Notes under the pieces: model-generated
What the model saw: the letters and a program-made list of their open reading frames with translations, nothing else
The model's database searches: none
What the model was told of the DNA's origin: nothing
In this document: positions 25,742 through 34,529 of the stretch, piece after piece
Numbering within the stretch: position 1 is the stretch's first letter
Layout: every line of letters starts with the position of its first letter
Program-made: the position numbers and the translations under genes
NCBI RefSeq assembly: GCF_021245985.1
Contig: NZ_JAJQXA010000001.1
Span: forward strand, 248,001-312,000
Source of the DNA: Flavobacterium soyae
GTDB lineage: Bacteria; Bacteroidota; Bacteroidia; Flavobacteriales; Flavobacteriaceae
Length of the DNA stretch: 64,000 nt
Direction of reading: 5' to 3'

Positions 25742-27841
25742 CTAGTAATTGAATTGTAATCTGTTGTCTTCAATTTTAGCATTGTTTTTCAACGCTGGTA
25801 AAATTCTGTTTGCATCTGATGCGCTTTGAGCTTTTACTTTAGCAACATATTCAGCATGATTTGCAATTGCAGGCGCTTTTACTGTGCTAATGTTTTTCAC
25901 AACATAAACTCCAGTGTTTCCTTCAATTGGAGCAGAAATTTTGTTTGCAGCTAAAGCAAATGCATTACCTACTACTTTTGGTTCTTGTCCAACACCACCA
26001 GGTAAAACCGGATTATCAAGAGTTACGTTTGCCGCTTGCTGAACCGCTACACCAGCACTTTTTGCAATAGCTTCGATGGTTGAACCTGTCATTTTCGCTT
26101 TTAAGATTTCAGCTTTTTTCTTGTTTTTCAAGATTGGCTCAACATAAGGTCTTGCCATTGTAACAGATACTAAACCTGATTTGTTTTCGCTTTTGTACTG
26201 AGCAATTACATGGCCAATGTTAGCTAATTCAAAACGTTTTACGTCTCCAGTACTTGTTTCTTTATCAAACGCCCATCTAATGATGTTTCTTTGGTTTCCT
26301 AATGGTCCAAATTGTTCATCCATCGCTTTTGCAGAAACCGGTGCCGCAACTTTTAAACCTAATTCTTTTGCAGTAGCAGCAAAATCTTTCTCTGCAGCTT
26401 CCATTTCGAATTTAGTAGCCAATGTAAATACTTTATCAGAAGTAGCTTCAGAAGGCTCAATTTTTTGAGCGATTGTAGCTAAACGAATTCCGTCTTGTTT
26501 GTCAGTAATTTTGATAATGTGGAAACCAAATGGAGTTTCTACTAAACCAATTTTTCCAATACCGTTATTGAATACAAAATCATTGAACGGTTTTACCATT
26601 TGGCCTTGACCAAAGTATCCTAAATCACCTCCTTGCTGTGCAGATGAATCATCAGAAGCTGTGAAAGCAAGCATCATGAAACTATCTGGATTAGCCTGAA
26701 CTTGTGCTAAAATTTCTTCAGCTTTAGCTTTAGCTTCTTCTTTAGTCCTTTTTTCTTTTGGAGATGGAGTTTGAGAACCTTCATAAGCAATTAAGATATG
26801 GCTTGCTTTTGCGTTAACACCAGCTTTAAATCCTAAAGATTTAGAAATAGCATAATATTTTCCGTATACATAAGGCCCGTAAATTGCTCCGGCAGGTAAG
26901 CTGAATAATTTATCAGCATCTACTGCTGGTAAAGCATTTTTAGGAACATATGTAGAATCATAAGGAACGTCAGAATTTGCGTTTACGAATTCAGCAATAT
27001 TAGTTGCGTTTTTAAAACCTGGTAATGTATCGTTTTTACCTGTTTTTGCATTGTATTCTACCCTACCGTTTAATAAAGCAGTAATCTTAGCTTTAATATC
27101 AGCTTCGTCTTGTTTAGAAGCTTTATCTTCAACTAAAACGTATTGAATTTCACGAGTTGCATCTGCTTTGAATTTCTTCTCGTTTTTCTTCATATAATCT
27201 ACGATATCTGAATCAGAAATTTTTACTTCGCTGTCTTTAATAGACGAATATAAAGCTCCGGCATAAGCAAAGTTTACTTTGTTAGCTTCCATTTCATACT
27301 TCAGCTTTCCTTCACTAGCAGTTGTATAAAGTCCAGATTTTATTAAAGTATTGTAAATTTGAAATTTTGCGTTTAATTCAGCGTCTTTTTCTTTTGCAGC
27401 AATAAATTGAGCCGCTTCAGGGTTTGTTTTAATGTAGTCTTTGAACTTTGTAACATCAAACATTCCTGCTGCATTTAAAAACATAGGAGCTTTTCCAATG
27501 TTTGGATCTGCTTTTAAAACTTCAATTAAGTGTTTTTCACCAACTCTCAATCCTAATTTATCAAACTGAGCTGATAATAAAGTGATTGAAACTTCTTGAT
27601 CCCAAACTCTGTTTGCAGCTTCAGTGGAAGTAATTCCTTGACCACTTTTTTCAAGATTACTAACTTTAACTCTAAAGTCTTCAAATGAAATATCTTTTCC
27701 ATCGATGCTTCCTACATCTTTTGAACTTTGACTAAATGTTCCTTTACCGATTAGATCTTGTATTATAAATGCAAATAATGCAAGTGCAATAACTCCTATC
27801 AATAAAGCGGAACGCTGTCTAATTTTTGCTAAAACTGCCAT
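25742..27841 (-). CDS. ppiD: PpiD-like peptidyl-prolyl isomerase / periplasmic chaperone
   Basis: A 699-residue membrane-anchored folding factor. The N-terminal cytoplasmic stretch MAVLAKIRQRS and one membrane span (about 12-28) are followed by a SurA_N-type helical chaperone domain (about 35-230), a parvulin domain (about 345-450, ASHILI...GGDLGYFGQGQMVKPF...VETPFGFHIIK) and a C-terminal part with a second, degenerate parvulin-like region. The ATG at 27841 gives the expected short cytoplasmic tail; the longer frame to 27883 does not. It helps newly exported outer-membrane proteins fold, in keeping with lptC and a barrel protein upstream. Confidence 0.9.
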   Translation of the reverse strand: MAVLAKIRQRSALLIGVIALALFAFIIQDLIGKGTFSQSSKDVGSIDGKDISFEDFRVKVSNLEKSGQGITSTEAANRVWDQEVSITLLSAQFDKLGLRVGEKHLIEVLKADPNIGKAPMFLNAAGMFDVTKFKDYIKTNPEAAQFIAAKEKDAELNAKFQIYNTLIKSGLYTTASEGKLKYEMEANKVNFAYAGALYSSIKDSEVKISDSDIVDYMKKNEKKFKADATREIQYVLVEDKASKQDEADIKAKITALLNGRVEYNAKTGKNDTLPGFKNATNIAEFVNANSDVPYDSTYVPKNALPAVDADKLFSLPAGAIYGPYVYGKYYAISKSLGFKAGVNAKASHILIAYEGSQTPSPKEKRTKEEAKAKAEEILAQVQANPDSFMMLAFTASDDSSAQQGGDLGYFGQGQMVKPFNDFVFNNGIGKIGLVETPFGFHIIKITDKQDGIRLATIAQKIEPSEATSDKVFTLATKFEMEAAEKDFAATAKELGLKVAAPVSAKAMDEQFGPLGNQRNIIRWAFDKETSTGDVKRFELANIGHVIAQYKSENKSGLVSVTMARPYVEPILKNKKKAEILKAKMTGSTIEAIAKSAGVAVQQAANVTLDNPVLPGGVGQEPKVVGNAFALAANKISAPIEGNTGVYVVKNISTVKAPAIANHAEYVAKVKAQSASDANRILPALKNNAKIEDNRLQFNY

Positions 27842-27949
27842 TTTAATTATCGTTAATTTTATATTCAGTTTGCGAAAATACAATTATCTAGTTAATAACA
27901 ATACAACTAGCGTTTTATTTTACACAATTTTTTTTAATTATTTAAAAAT

Positions 27950-29209
27950 TCACTCTTTTATTGTCAATCTGACCAATTCAATTTTGTTGTTTGATGCCTG
28001 TTCTATCACGAAATGGTACCTGTCAATAACAATCTTTTCGCCCTTTTGCGGAATTTCTTTGGTCGAATTTACAATAAATCCTCCTAATGTTCCGTAAGAA
28101 TCTTCTTCCGGAATCATCAATTTATAGGTTTCGTTTAAATACTCAACATCTAATCGTGTCGAAAACAAATACTTACCTTCTCCTAATTCCTGTTCAATCA
28201 GTTCTTCATCTAAATCGTGCTCATCTTCGATTTCTCCAAAAAGCTCTTCAACTATATCTTCTATGGTTATAATCCCTGAAGTTCCTCCGTATTCATCTAA
28301 AACTACGGCAACATTTTTTCGTTTTTTAATTAAAAGATCTAAAGCATCTTTAATTAAAATGGTTTGCGGTACAAATTCAACAGTCATTAAAACCGATTTT
28401 ATAGTTTTCGGCTTTTTAAATAAATCAAATGAATGTATATATCCCACAATATCATCTAGAGAATTTTGACTTACCACGATTTTAGAATATCCTGTTTCAA
28501 TAAAAAGTTCTTTTAGATCTGATACTGTGTCAAATAAATCTATCGAAACAATCTCTGTACGCGGCGTCATAATATCGCGCGCTTTTACACCGGAAAATTC
28601 TAACGCATTTTGAAAAATCTGTATTTCTGAATCGACTTCGTCATCATCTTCAACAGAATTCATTTGCTCTGTGATATAATTACCTAACTCTATTTTGCTG
28701 AAATATAATTGCACCTGATCGCCTTCTGTCTTGAAAAATTTCTTCAAAACAAAATCTGAAATCCAGATAAAAAATGTGGAAATATAGTAAAACAGCCGAT
28801 AGAAAAGATACGCCGGAACTGCAAAAACCTTAATTAATGAATTGGCATAAATTTGAAAAAATACCTTCGGAAAAAATTCAGCCGTTATTAAAACTATAAA
28901 AGTTGAAATTAAAGTCTGAACCAAAATTGTCATTAAATAAGAAAATTGAAACCCAAAACCAATTATCCAGTGAAGCACAACATCTCCCATATAAAATCCA
29001 TAGACTACGAGTGCTACATTGTTCCCAATAAGCATTGACGCAATAAATTTTGAAGGATTTTCGGTAAGTTTAGTTAGAATTTGGGACAAAAAATTATCTT
29101 GTTTTTTTTCAATTTCAAGATAAATTTTATTTGAGGAAATAAAAGCTATTTCCATTCCTGAAAAAAAAGCTGATAGTATTAAACATAATATTATAATACT
29201 AATCTCCAT
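27950..29209 (-). CDS. CNNM/CBS-domain membrane protein (HlyC/CorC type)
   Basis: A 419-residue membrane protein: DUF21/CNNM transmembrane domain (about 1-150, four hydrophobic segments), two CBS motifs (about 200-320, from ARDIMTPRTEIVSID to VLDEYGGTSGIITIEDIVEELFG) and a C-terminal CorC/HlyC domain (about 340-415). Such proteins are linked to magnesium or cobalt efflux and were once called hemolysins. It begins two bases after the preceding stop in a compact minus-strand operon. Confidence 0.93.
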   Translation of the reverse strand: MEISIIILCLILSAFFSGMEIAFISSNKIYLEIEKKQDNFLSQILTKLTENPSKFIASMLIGNNVALVVYGFYMGDVVLHWIIGFGFQFSYLMTILVQTLISTFIVLITAEFFPKVFFQIYANSLIKVFAVPAYLFYRLFYYISTFFIWISDFVLKKFFKTEGDQVQLYFSKIELGNYITEQMNSVEDDDEVDSEIQIFQNALEFSGVKARDIMTPRTEIVSIDLFDTVSDLKELFIETGYSKIVVSQNSLDDIVGYIHSFDLFKKPKTIKSVLMTVEFVPQTILIKDALDLLIKKRKNVAVVLDEYGGTSGIITIEDIVEELFGEIEDEHDLDEELIEQELGEGKYLFSTRLDVEYLNETYKLMIPEEDSYGTLGGFIVNSTKEIPQKGEKIVIDRYHFVIEQASNNKIELVRLTIKE

Positions 29210-29211
29210 TT

Positions 29212-29406
29212 TTACTGTTTTTTATTACGATCGTCAAATCTCTTGGTAAATCTTCTTCTAAAGAAAAACATAAAAATTGCCATTCCTGCAATTAAAAAGC
29301 TTAACGGATAATTTTCATTTCCTTCATTTAACTTGGTCACACCGTCGTAAATAAAGAAAACTGCAAATGCTATGTAAACGTATTGTGTATATTTTAAGTA
29401 ACCCAT
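29212..29406 (-). CDS. Small two-helix membrane protein, 64 aa
   Basis: Two hydrophobic segments (about 9-22 and 34-50) separated by a polar turn (KLNEGNENYP), then a very basic tail (FFRRRFTKRFDDRNKKQ), predicting cytoplasmic C-terminus. Spacing of 3 nt from lptC and 2 nt to the CNNM gene shows that it is a true operon member. No family recognised. Confidence 0.75.
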   Translation of the reverse strand: MGYLKYTQYVYIAFAVFFIYDGVTKLNEGNENYPLSFLIAGMAIFMFFFRRRFTKRFDDRNKKQ

Positions 29407-29409
29407 AAT

Positions 29410-29970
29410 TTATATTTTATCATCATTTGATTCGATTTCACCGCTTATTCGCTGTGAATTAATCACTTTAAAATCTTTGCTAAAATCAATTCCCTGACCG
29501 TAAGAAACCCCTTTTGCATCTGTAAGCTTAAATTTTCTTTCGGTGTAAAACCATTCATTTTTCTGATCAAAATACAATTGTTCTGTTTCCAGAACCTGAC
29601 CTGCTTCTGATGTAATTTTAACTTTTCCCTGCAAATCAATTATACCGGTAGTTTTGTATGAAACAGCATAATTTGATCTTATAAAAGTACGCTTTTGTTT
29701 TTTATCGTATAAAGTAACATCGAGTCCTTTAGGAAATTCTGTAAAAGGAAAGTCAAGATTAGAATAATCAAGCATTTTTGGACTTATTAAAACGCCGGTT
29801 ATTCTTCCTGAATCTGTATATTTTATGTTTACGGTATCTGCATCACTTCCTGGAACGAACTCTGAGAAGTTAATTTTTTGGACATCCTTAAAATTACTTT
29901 CGCATCCAAAAAACAGTGTCACAGCAATAACTGTGACAACGTTTATAATATATCTCTTTGGTAAATTCAT
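29410..29970 (-). CDS. lptC: LPS export protein LptC
   Basis: A 186-residue protein with an N-terminal membrane or lipoprotein segment (ending FFGCES, Cys23) and a periplasmic beta-jellyroll (SGRITGVLISPKM, GKVKITSEAGQVLETEQLYFDQKNEW, then GQGIDFSKDF), the standard LptC layout. LptC passes lipopolysaccharide from the inner-membrane LptBFG complex to LptA. A cysteine at the export site, giving a lipoprotein form, is common in Bacteroidota. It lies between a barrel protein and a small membrane protein in one operon. Confidence 0.9.
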   Translation of the reverse strand: MNLPKRYIINVVTVIAVTLFFGCESNFKDVQKINFSEFVPGSDADTVNIKYTDSGRITGVLISPKMLDYSNLDFPFTEFPKGLDVTLYDKKQKRTFIRSNYAVSYKTTGIIDLQGKVKITSEAGQVLETEQLYFDQKNEWFYTERKFKLTDAKGVSYGQGIDFSKDFKVINSQRISGEIESNDDKI

Positions 29971-30022
29971 CTGCCAAATGTAATAAATTGTGACGAGGTT
30001 AAAAAACCATGTAAATTTAAGT

Positions 30023-31249
30023 TTAATTAAATTTACTCTTCACAAACCATCTGTCATTAAACGAGAAGCTTACGCTGAAGTTCATATAGTTTTCCTGAAC
30101 CAGTCCTGCAGAAGTTGTTCCTCTTTTACCAAATTCAATTCCAACATTTACATTTGAAAAAGTTCCTGTTATTGGGAATCCTGCTCCTAATGACATTCCA
30201 ACATCGTTGATTGATTCGTTGTTTACTATTAAACCAAGTTTTTCATATTTTAAACCTGCTCTATAGGTAATTCTGCTAAAATAACTTGCAAATGAGCTAT
30301 AGTTTGGAATATAATAACCCCCTACAGCATATTTAGTATATTTTTCATATCTAACATTTGGGCTTGAGTTGTAATCATTAGCAAGCTGTCCTGTTCCCTG
30401 AAAAGCAAGCGTTGTACCTACTAACCATTTTCTTGCCTGTCCGATACCAGCTCCGAAAGTTAATTTATTTGGAAGTTTTAATTCTGTGTCTACGGGATCT
30501 TCAGTTACTGCATCCGGATCTCCGTCAACCTCAGTCACTCTTGTACTAACTGAATTTAATGTACTGCCGAAAGTATAGTTTAAACTAGTATAAATGTTTA
30601 ACTTTTTAGTAATTTTAGTTTGATACATTGTACCAATATTAAAATTCACACCAGATAATTCAGATGTGTTTGTTTCTCTGGTTGCATTTTGCACACCACT
30701 TACAGCCTCTATAGTAGTTGTTGTTATTTTACCAAAATTGTACTGTAAATCTGCTCCAATATTCCACTTTGGTGTAATTTTATATCCTAACCCAAAAAAT
30801 ACTTTATTAACACCGCCTTTTCCTTCAAGCTGGCTGCTAATTTCATTTTCTCCGGTATTAATATCCGTAATTTTATAACCAACTGATGATAAAGGAACCA
30901 AACCGAAACCAGCTCCAAACTTTCCCATAGGTATTCCTAATGCCAAATAATCGAAAGTTGATCTTTGTGCTTTTGAAGATTCTGTACTGCTTTTTATCGT
31001 ATTAGTTCCAAAAGTTCCTCCAACAGAAAAAGTAGTTTGACCCAGACTGGCATAACTTGCCGGATTTTCAATATTCAGGTGAATACTATCCTGTTCAACC
31101 GCAACTCCTGCCATGGTTCTGTTTTCAAGAGTTCCTTTAAATCTTGTATCCCCAATTCCGTAAAAAGAATATGGCGACGAAGTACCTTGCTGAGCAAATG
31201 AAACGAACGAGATAAGCAGACAAGCGCTTATTATAATTTTTTTAATCAT
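30023..31249 (-). CDS. Outer-membrane beta-barrel protein of unknown role
   Basis: A 408-residue exported protein: signal peptide to about residue 19 (SFVSFAQQ), then a barrel with many alternating strands. The N-terminal part (SSPYSFYGIGDTR, NPASYASLGQTTFSVGG) recalls FadL/OMPP1-like proteins of Bacteroidota; the C-terminus is SVSFSFNDRWFVKSKFN. Substrate unknown. It overlaps the end of coaX by 8 nt and is 52 nt upstream of lptC, so its expression is tied to envelope assembly. Confidence 0.8.
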   Translation of the reverse strand: MIKKIIISACLLISFVSFAQQGTSSPYSFYGIGDTRFKGTLENRTMAGVAVEQDSIHLNIENPASYASLGQTTFSVGGTFGTNTIKSSTESSKAQRSTFDYLALGIPMGKFGAGFGLVPLSSVGYKITDINTGENEISSQLEGKGGVNKVFFGLGYKITPKWNIGADLQYNFGKITTTTIEAVSGVQNATRETNTSELSGVNFNIGTMYQTKITKKLNIYTSLNYTFGSTLNSVSTRVTEVDGDPDAVTEDPVDTELKLPNKLTFGAGIGQARKWLVGTTLAFQGTGQLANDYNSSPNVRYEKYTKYAVGGYYIPNYSSFASYFSRITYRAGLKYEKLGLIVNNESINDVGMSLGAGFPITGTFSNVNVGIEFGKRGTTSAGLVQENYMNFSVSFSFNDRWFVKSKFN

Positions 31250-31976
31250 TGTCGATTTTATATTGAAATGTTTGGTTCAAACTTTCCAGAAGGAAATTTG
31301 AATTGGCAAATATGGTATTTTTTAATCGTTTAGCCAAAAATTCTGCATCGCCTCCCGTTAAAATTATTATAAAATTTGAAAAGTTTGCCCGATATTCATC
31401 GATAAAACCGTCAATCTCATAGACGAACCCATTAACAACTCCAGAATGAATGGCCTGTGCAGTCGAGTTTCCTATATAGGAATCAGGCGTTTCTAAAGTT
31501 AACAAAGGCAGTCTGGCTGTGAAATTATGTAAAGATTCATAACGCAAACGAAGTCCCGGAGAAATCGCACCGCCCAGATAATTATCATTTTCGTCGATAA
31601 AATCGTAGGTTATGCAAGTTCCGGCATCAATTACTAATCTATTTTGCTTCGGAAATTGTAAAGTTGCTCCGGCGGCCAAAATCATTCTGTCGATTCCTAA
31701 CGTTTTTGGCGTTGCATATTTATTGGTGAAGGGAAAAATATCTTCATGGGTAAAAAAATGAATGTTGAGTTGATTTTCGAAAGTCAAAAATGATTGTTTT
31801 TCGACATTCCCAACTGAAGCGACAACCAAATCAGAGCAGTTTTGAAATTTATCCAGAATTTTTGTGATTTTTTTTTCGAGTTCGTTTTTCTCAAAAACAA
31901 AATTCTCAAGAACAGTACTTCCCTCAAAGACAGCTGCTTTAATTCGAGTGTTTCCAACATCAACTGCTAAAGTCAT
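31242..31976 (-). CDS. coaX: Type III pantothenate kinase
   Basis: A 244-residue cytoplasmic enzyme of the ASKHA fold that phosphorylates pantothenate in coenzyme A synthesis. Motifs: DVGNTRIKAAVFEG (phosphate 1), GIDRMILAAGA, IDAGTCITYDFID (catalytic Asp), GGAISPGLRLRYESL and ILTGGDA. The ATG at 31976 fits the family; the open frame runs on to 32171 through the divergent tRNA gene and is not real. It overlaps the barrel-protein gene by 8 nt. Confidence 0.95.
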   Translation of the reverse strand: MTLAVDVGNTRIKAAVFEGSTVLENFVFEKNELEKKITKILDKFQNCSDLVVASVGNVEKQSFLTFENQLNIHFFTHEDIFPFTNKYATPKTLGIDRMILAAGATLQFPKQNRLVIDAGTCITYDFIDENDNYLGGAISPGLRLRYESLHNFTARLPLLTLETPDSYIGNSTAQAIHSGVVNGFVYEIDGFIDEYRANFSNFIIILTGGDAEFLAKRLKNTIFANSNFLLESLNQTFQYKIDND

Positions 31977-31995
31977 ATTTATTTTTTTACCATTG

Positions 31996-32003
31996 CGAAG
32001 ATA
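31996..32003 (-). promoter_or_regulatory. Possible -7 element of coaX
   Basis: TATCTTCG on the minus strand, one base off TATCTTTG, 19 nt before the coaX ATG. No clear -33 seen. Confidence 0.3.
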
Positions 32004-32029
32004 CGAATTGATTTTTTTAAAAAAATGTT

Positions 32030-32059
32030 TTGGATAAACGAAAAATGATTCTATCTTTG
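32030..32059 (+). promoter_or_regulatory. Promoter of tRNA-Phe
   Basis: A -33 TTG (32030-32032, in TTTTGG) and -7 TATCTTTG (32052-32059) are spaced 19 nt apart, a near-perfect Flavobacterium promoter 21 nt before the tRNA. Confidence 0.75.
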
Positions 32060-32080
32060 CACCCGCAATAAGCACCACAC

Positions 32081-32156
32081 GGTACCTTAGCTCAGATGGT
32101 AGAGCAATGGACTGAAAATCCATGTGTCCCTGGTTCGATCCCTGGAGGTACCACCA
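32081..32156 (+). tRNA. tRNA-Phe (anticodon GAA)
   Basis: A 76-nt tRNA. The 7-bp acceptor stem, 4-bp D stem and 5-bp anticodon stem (32107-32111 with 32119-32123) are perfect; anticodon GAA is at 32114-32116; the CCA end (32154-32156) is encoded. The T stem has one T-T mismatch (bases 51 and 63 of the tRNA, 32131 and 32143) but keeps G53-C61 and the TTCGATC loop. It has its own promoter and terminator and is transcribed away from coaX. Confidence 0.96.
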
Positions 32157-32157
32157 A

Positions 32158-32190
32158 AACCCGAATAGCAATATTCGGGTTTTTTGTTTT
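32158..32190 (+). terminator. Terminator of tRNA-Phe
   Basis: Perfect arms AACCCGAATA (32158-32167) and TATTCGGGTT (32172-32181) with tetraloop GCAA, then T6GT4, starting 2 nt after the CCA end. Confidence 0.92.
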
Positions 32191-32402
32191 ATATTTTAAC
32201 CGCAAAGGTTCGCAAAAAAAAATTTTTACCAATGACTGGCAAGTTGTGGATCAATACAAAAACCTGTGGATTGATAAAATTTACGCATAAATATTAGTTA
32301 GCCTAAAAAGGAAAAATTCTATGTTTCTTCTTTAACAATAAAATAATAGCTGGCCCTTCTATTTTGAAAGACATTTTATCTAAAAGAAAATCATAATGTA
32401 CC

Positions 32403-32443
32403 ACTGGTTCTCCCGAAGCCTCGGGACTGGGGGTACCACCAAA
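32403..32443 (+). other. Second copy of a tRNA-Phe-like 3' end
   Basis: CTGGGGGTACCACCAAA (32427-32443) matches the tRNA 3' end and flank (CTGGAGGTACCACCAAA, 32142-32158) at 16 of 17 bases, with a TGGTTC like the T loop at 32405-32410. A TCCCGAAGCCTCGGGA hairpin replaces the rest of the T arm. No anticodon or acceptor 5' half is present, so it cannot make a tRNA. Confidence 0.6.
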
Positions 32444-32484
32444 GAGGCTGTATCAAAAATCGAGACAGCCTCTTTGGTGTTTTA
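32441..32484 (+). terminator. Hairpin with terminator form after the tRNA-like end
   Basis: AAAGAGGCTGT (32441-32451) pairs with ACAGCCTCTTT (32464-32474), followed by GGTGTTTT. It forms the left outer arm of the nested palindrome and has an inverted copy at 32729-32768. Confidence 0.65.
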
Positions 32485-32770
32485 CATGTTTCCTTGTTCT
32501 GTAGGAACATTTCATTGGTAGAAAAATTATATGTTATAATGGTTTACGTTCTGTAGAAACGTTTGATTTTGAGATTGTTTTTTAAGAATCTGACCTATCA
32601 AACGTTTCTACGGAACGCAAATGCAGCTGATCTTTATTTTTTTTCTACTACGAAACATTCCTATGGAATGATAAATCGGATATCAAAAAGTGATCAATTA
32701 AGTCACTAAAAACAAACAAAATAATTATAAAAGAGCTGTGTCGACTTTTGATACAACCTCTTTTGTTTTT
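32441..32770. repeat. Nested three-shell palindrome
   Basis: Outer shell: 32441-32478 against 32729-32768, inverted copies of an AAAGAGGCTGT-type hairpin. Middle shell: GTTCTGTAGGAAC...GTAGAAAAA (about 32494-32525) against TTCTACTACGAAACATTCC (about 32645-32675). Inner shell: 21-nt arms at 32547-32567 and 32597-32617 with 20 of 21 matching. All three share nearly the same centre (about 32582-32604). No transposase frame is inside. Confidence 0.7.
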
Positions 32771-33021
32771 TATATTTTCCTGAAATTTAACAGCAAAGAG
32801 CGCTAGGATTTACGCAAAAGTTTGCGTTTTTTCTTTGTGTGCTTTGCGGTTACCTCCCTTTATCTTCTCTCTTTGTAAACTTTTAATTACCAAAAAAACA
32901 GAAAGTTAATAATTAAACATATTTTGTTAAAAAAGTACCAACTAAATAACAAAATATCTTTTATATTCGTGAAATCGTATTTTAATTTTTTATTTATTAT
33001 CAAAAACACAGAACGTTTTTT

Positions 33022-34518
33022 ATGGGTAAAACTTCTACTAAAGGCATTTGGAAAGTAATTTCAGCCTCTTCTATGGGAACTATGATTGAATGGTATGATT
33101 TCTATATTTTTGGAAGTTTGGCCGTTGTGATTTCAACTAAATTCTTTCCGAGTGATAATCCAACAGCAGCATTTTTATCTACATTAGCCACATTTGCCGC
33201 TGGATTTGTTGTTAGACCTTTTGGCGCTTTATTTTTTGGACGATTGGGAGATATTATCGGCCGAAAATACACCTTCATGGCTACTTTATTATTAATGGGA
33301 GGTTCTACTTTTTTAATAGGCTGTATTCCAAGTTATGAAACCATTGGTTTTCTTGCGCCTTTATTAGTTTTGATTTTACGTTTATTGCAAGGTTTGGCAC
33401 TTGGCGGAGAATATGGCGGCGCGGCTACTTATGTTGCCGAACATGCTCCGGTTGGCCAAAAAGGATATTGGACTTCCTGGATTCAGACCACTGCAACTGT
33501 TGGTTTATTTATTTCTTTAATGGTAATTCTGGCTACTAAAAATATACTTTCAAGCGAGGCTTTTGATTCCTGGGGATGGCGTGTTCCTTTTTGGGTTTCT
33601 ATTGTTATGGTTGGGATTTCTTATTTGATTCGGAAAAATATGGATGAATCGCCTGTTTTTGCAAAAGCAAAAAAGGAAGGAACTACAAGTACAAATCCGC
33701 TAAAGGAAAGTTTTGGAAACAGATATAATCTGAAATTTGTTTTGCTGGCTCTATTTGGTGCTACAATGGGGCAAGGTGTTGTTTGGTACACCGGGCAGTT
33801 CTATGCCATGAGTTTTATGAAAACTGTAATGAATATTGAGTCTTCTCAAGTTGACAGTTTACTCGGAATTGCATTGTTATTAGGCACTCCTTTTTTTATT
33901 GTTTTTGGGTGGCTGAGTGATAAAGTGGGCCGAAAATATATTATGATGTCTGGAATGCTGCTCGCTATTTTGTTTTACAGGCCTATATATAAGATGATGT
34001 ACAACACAACTGATGTTAATTACAAAACCGAAATCTTAGAAAAAAGAACTCAAAATGTTGAAACAGCAAAAAACAATGATGCAGTTACCTCAGTTTCAAA
34101 AATCTATACTGATGGAACTAAGTATATAGAAAAGAAGACAGATTTTGCTAATAAAAAGAAATCTCAAAGCAATATTATTATCAGCATCAATTCCAGTGAT
34201 GAATGGACATTAATTTTTTTAGTCTTCATTCAGGTTATATTTGTTACAATGGTTTATGGGCCGATTGCTGCGTTTTTGGTTGAGATGTTTCCAACTAAAA
34301 TCAGGTATACTTCGATGTCACTTCCTTATCATGTGGGAAATGGAATTTTTGGAGGTTTGCTGCCGGCGATTTCAACTTATTTTGTAACGCATGCAAAAGC
34401 AGCCGGAAAAAGTGATTTTTATCTTGACGGCCTTTGGTATCCTATTATTATTGCTTCAGTCTGTTTTGTGATTGGAATGATTTACATAGACAACAAAAAT
34501 AAAATTAATCATCTTTAA
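33022..34518 (+). CDS. MFS metabolite:proton symporter
   Basis: A 498-residue inner-membrane transporter of the metabolite:H+ symporter branch (ProP/ShiA-like). Typical motifs: SSMGTMIEWYDFYIFGSLA in helix 1, RPFGALFFGRLGDIIGRKY between helices 2 and 3, GGEYGGAATYVAEHAP, GWRVPFWVS, and GWLSDKVGRKYIM. An unusual ~75-residue hydrophilic insert (about 320-395, rich in Lys, Asn and Thr) splits the C-terminal half. Substrate cannot be read from sequence; organic acid or osmolyte are options. The small gene downstream is 11 nt away. Confidence 0.9.
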   Translation: MGKTSTKGIWKVISASSMGTMIEWYDFYIFGSLAVVISTKFFPSDNPTAAFLSTLATFAAGFVVRPFGALFFGRLGDIIGRKYTFMATLLLMGGSTFLIGCIPSYETIGFLAPLLVLILRLLQGLALGGEYGGAATYVAEHAPVGQKGYWTSWIQTTATVGLFISLMVILATKNILSSEAFDSWGWRVPFWVSIVMVGISYLIRKNMDESPVFAKAKKEGTTSTNPLKESFGNRYNLKFVLLALFGATMGQGVVWYTGQFYAMSFMKTVMNIESSQVDSLLGIALLLGTPFFIVFGWLSDKVGRKYIMMSGMLLAILFYRPIYKMMYNTTDVNYKTEILEKRTQNVETAKNNDAVTSVSKIYTDGTKYIEKKTDFANKKKSQSNIIISINSSDEWTLIFLVFIQVIFVTMVYGPIAAFLVEMFPTKIRYTSMSLPYHVGNGIFGGLLPAISTYFVTHAKAAGKSDFYLDGLWYPIIIASVCFVIGMIYIDNKNKINHL

Positions 34519-34529
34519 CATTTAAGAAC

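Larger units (their letters stand above)
32157..33021. other. 865-bp gene-free region rich in repeats
   Basis: Contents in order: tRNA terminator; an ACCGCAAAGG repeat fragment (about 32194); a second tRNA-Phe-like 3' end (32403-32443); a nested palindrome (32441-32770); a GCAAAG-type repeat (32790-32853, with an inner ACGCAAA/TTTGCGT hairpin followed by T-run); and AT-rich sequence with a possible -7 element (TATATTCG, 32962-32969) before the MFS gene. I see no gene. The open frame over the tRNA is spurious. Confidence 0.75.

Noticed and set aside
31977..32171. N-terminal extension of coaX
   Set aside because: It would run through the divergent tRNA gene; the family N-terminus starts at 31976.
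32096..32290. 64-codon open frame starting inside the tRNA
   Set aside because: It is translation of tRNA-Phe and its terminator, with no protein-like features.
32441..32770. Insertion sequence
   Set aside because: Inverted ends exist, but there is no transposase frame and no clear target duplication.
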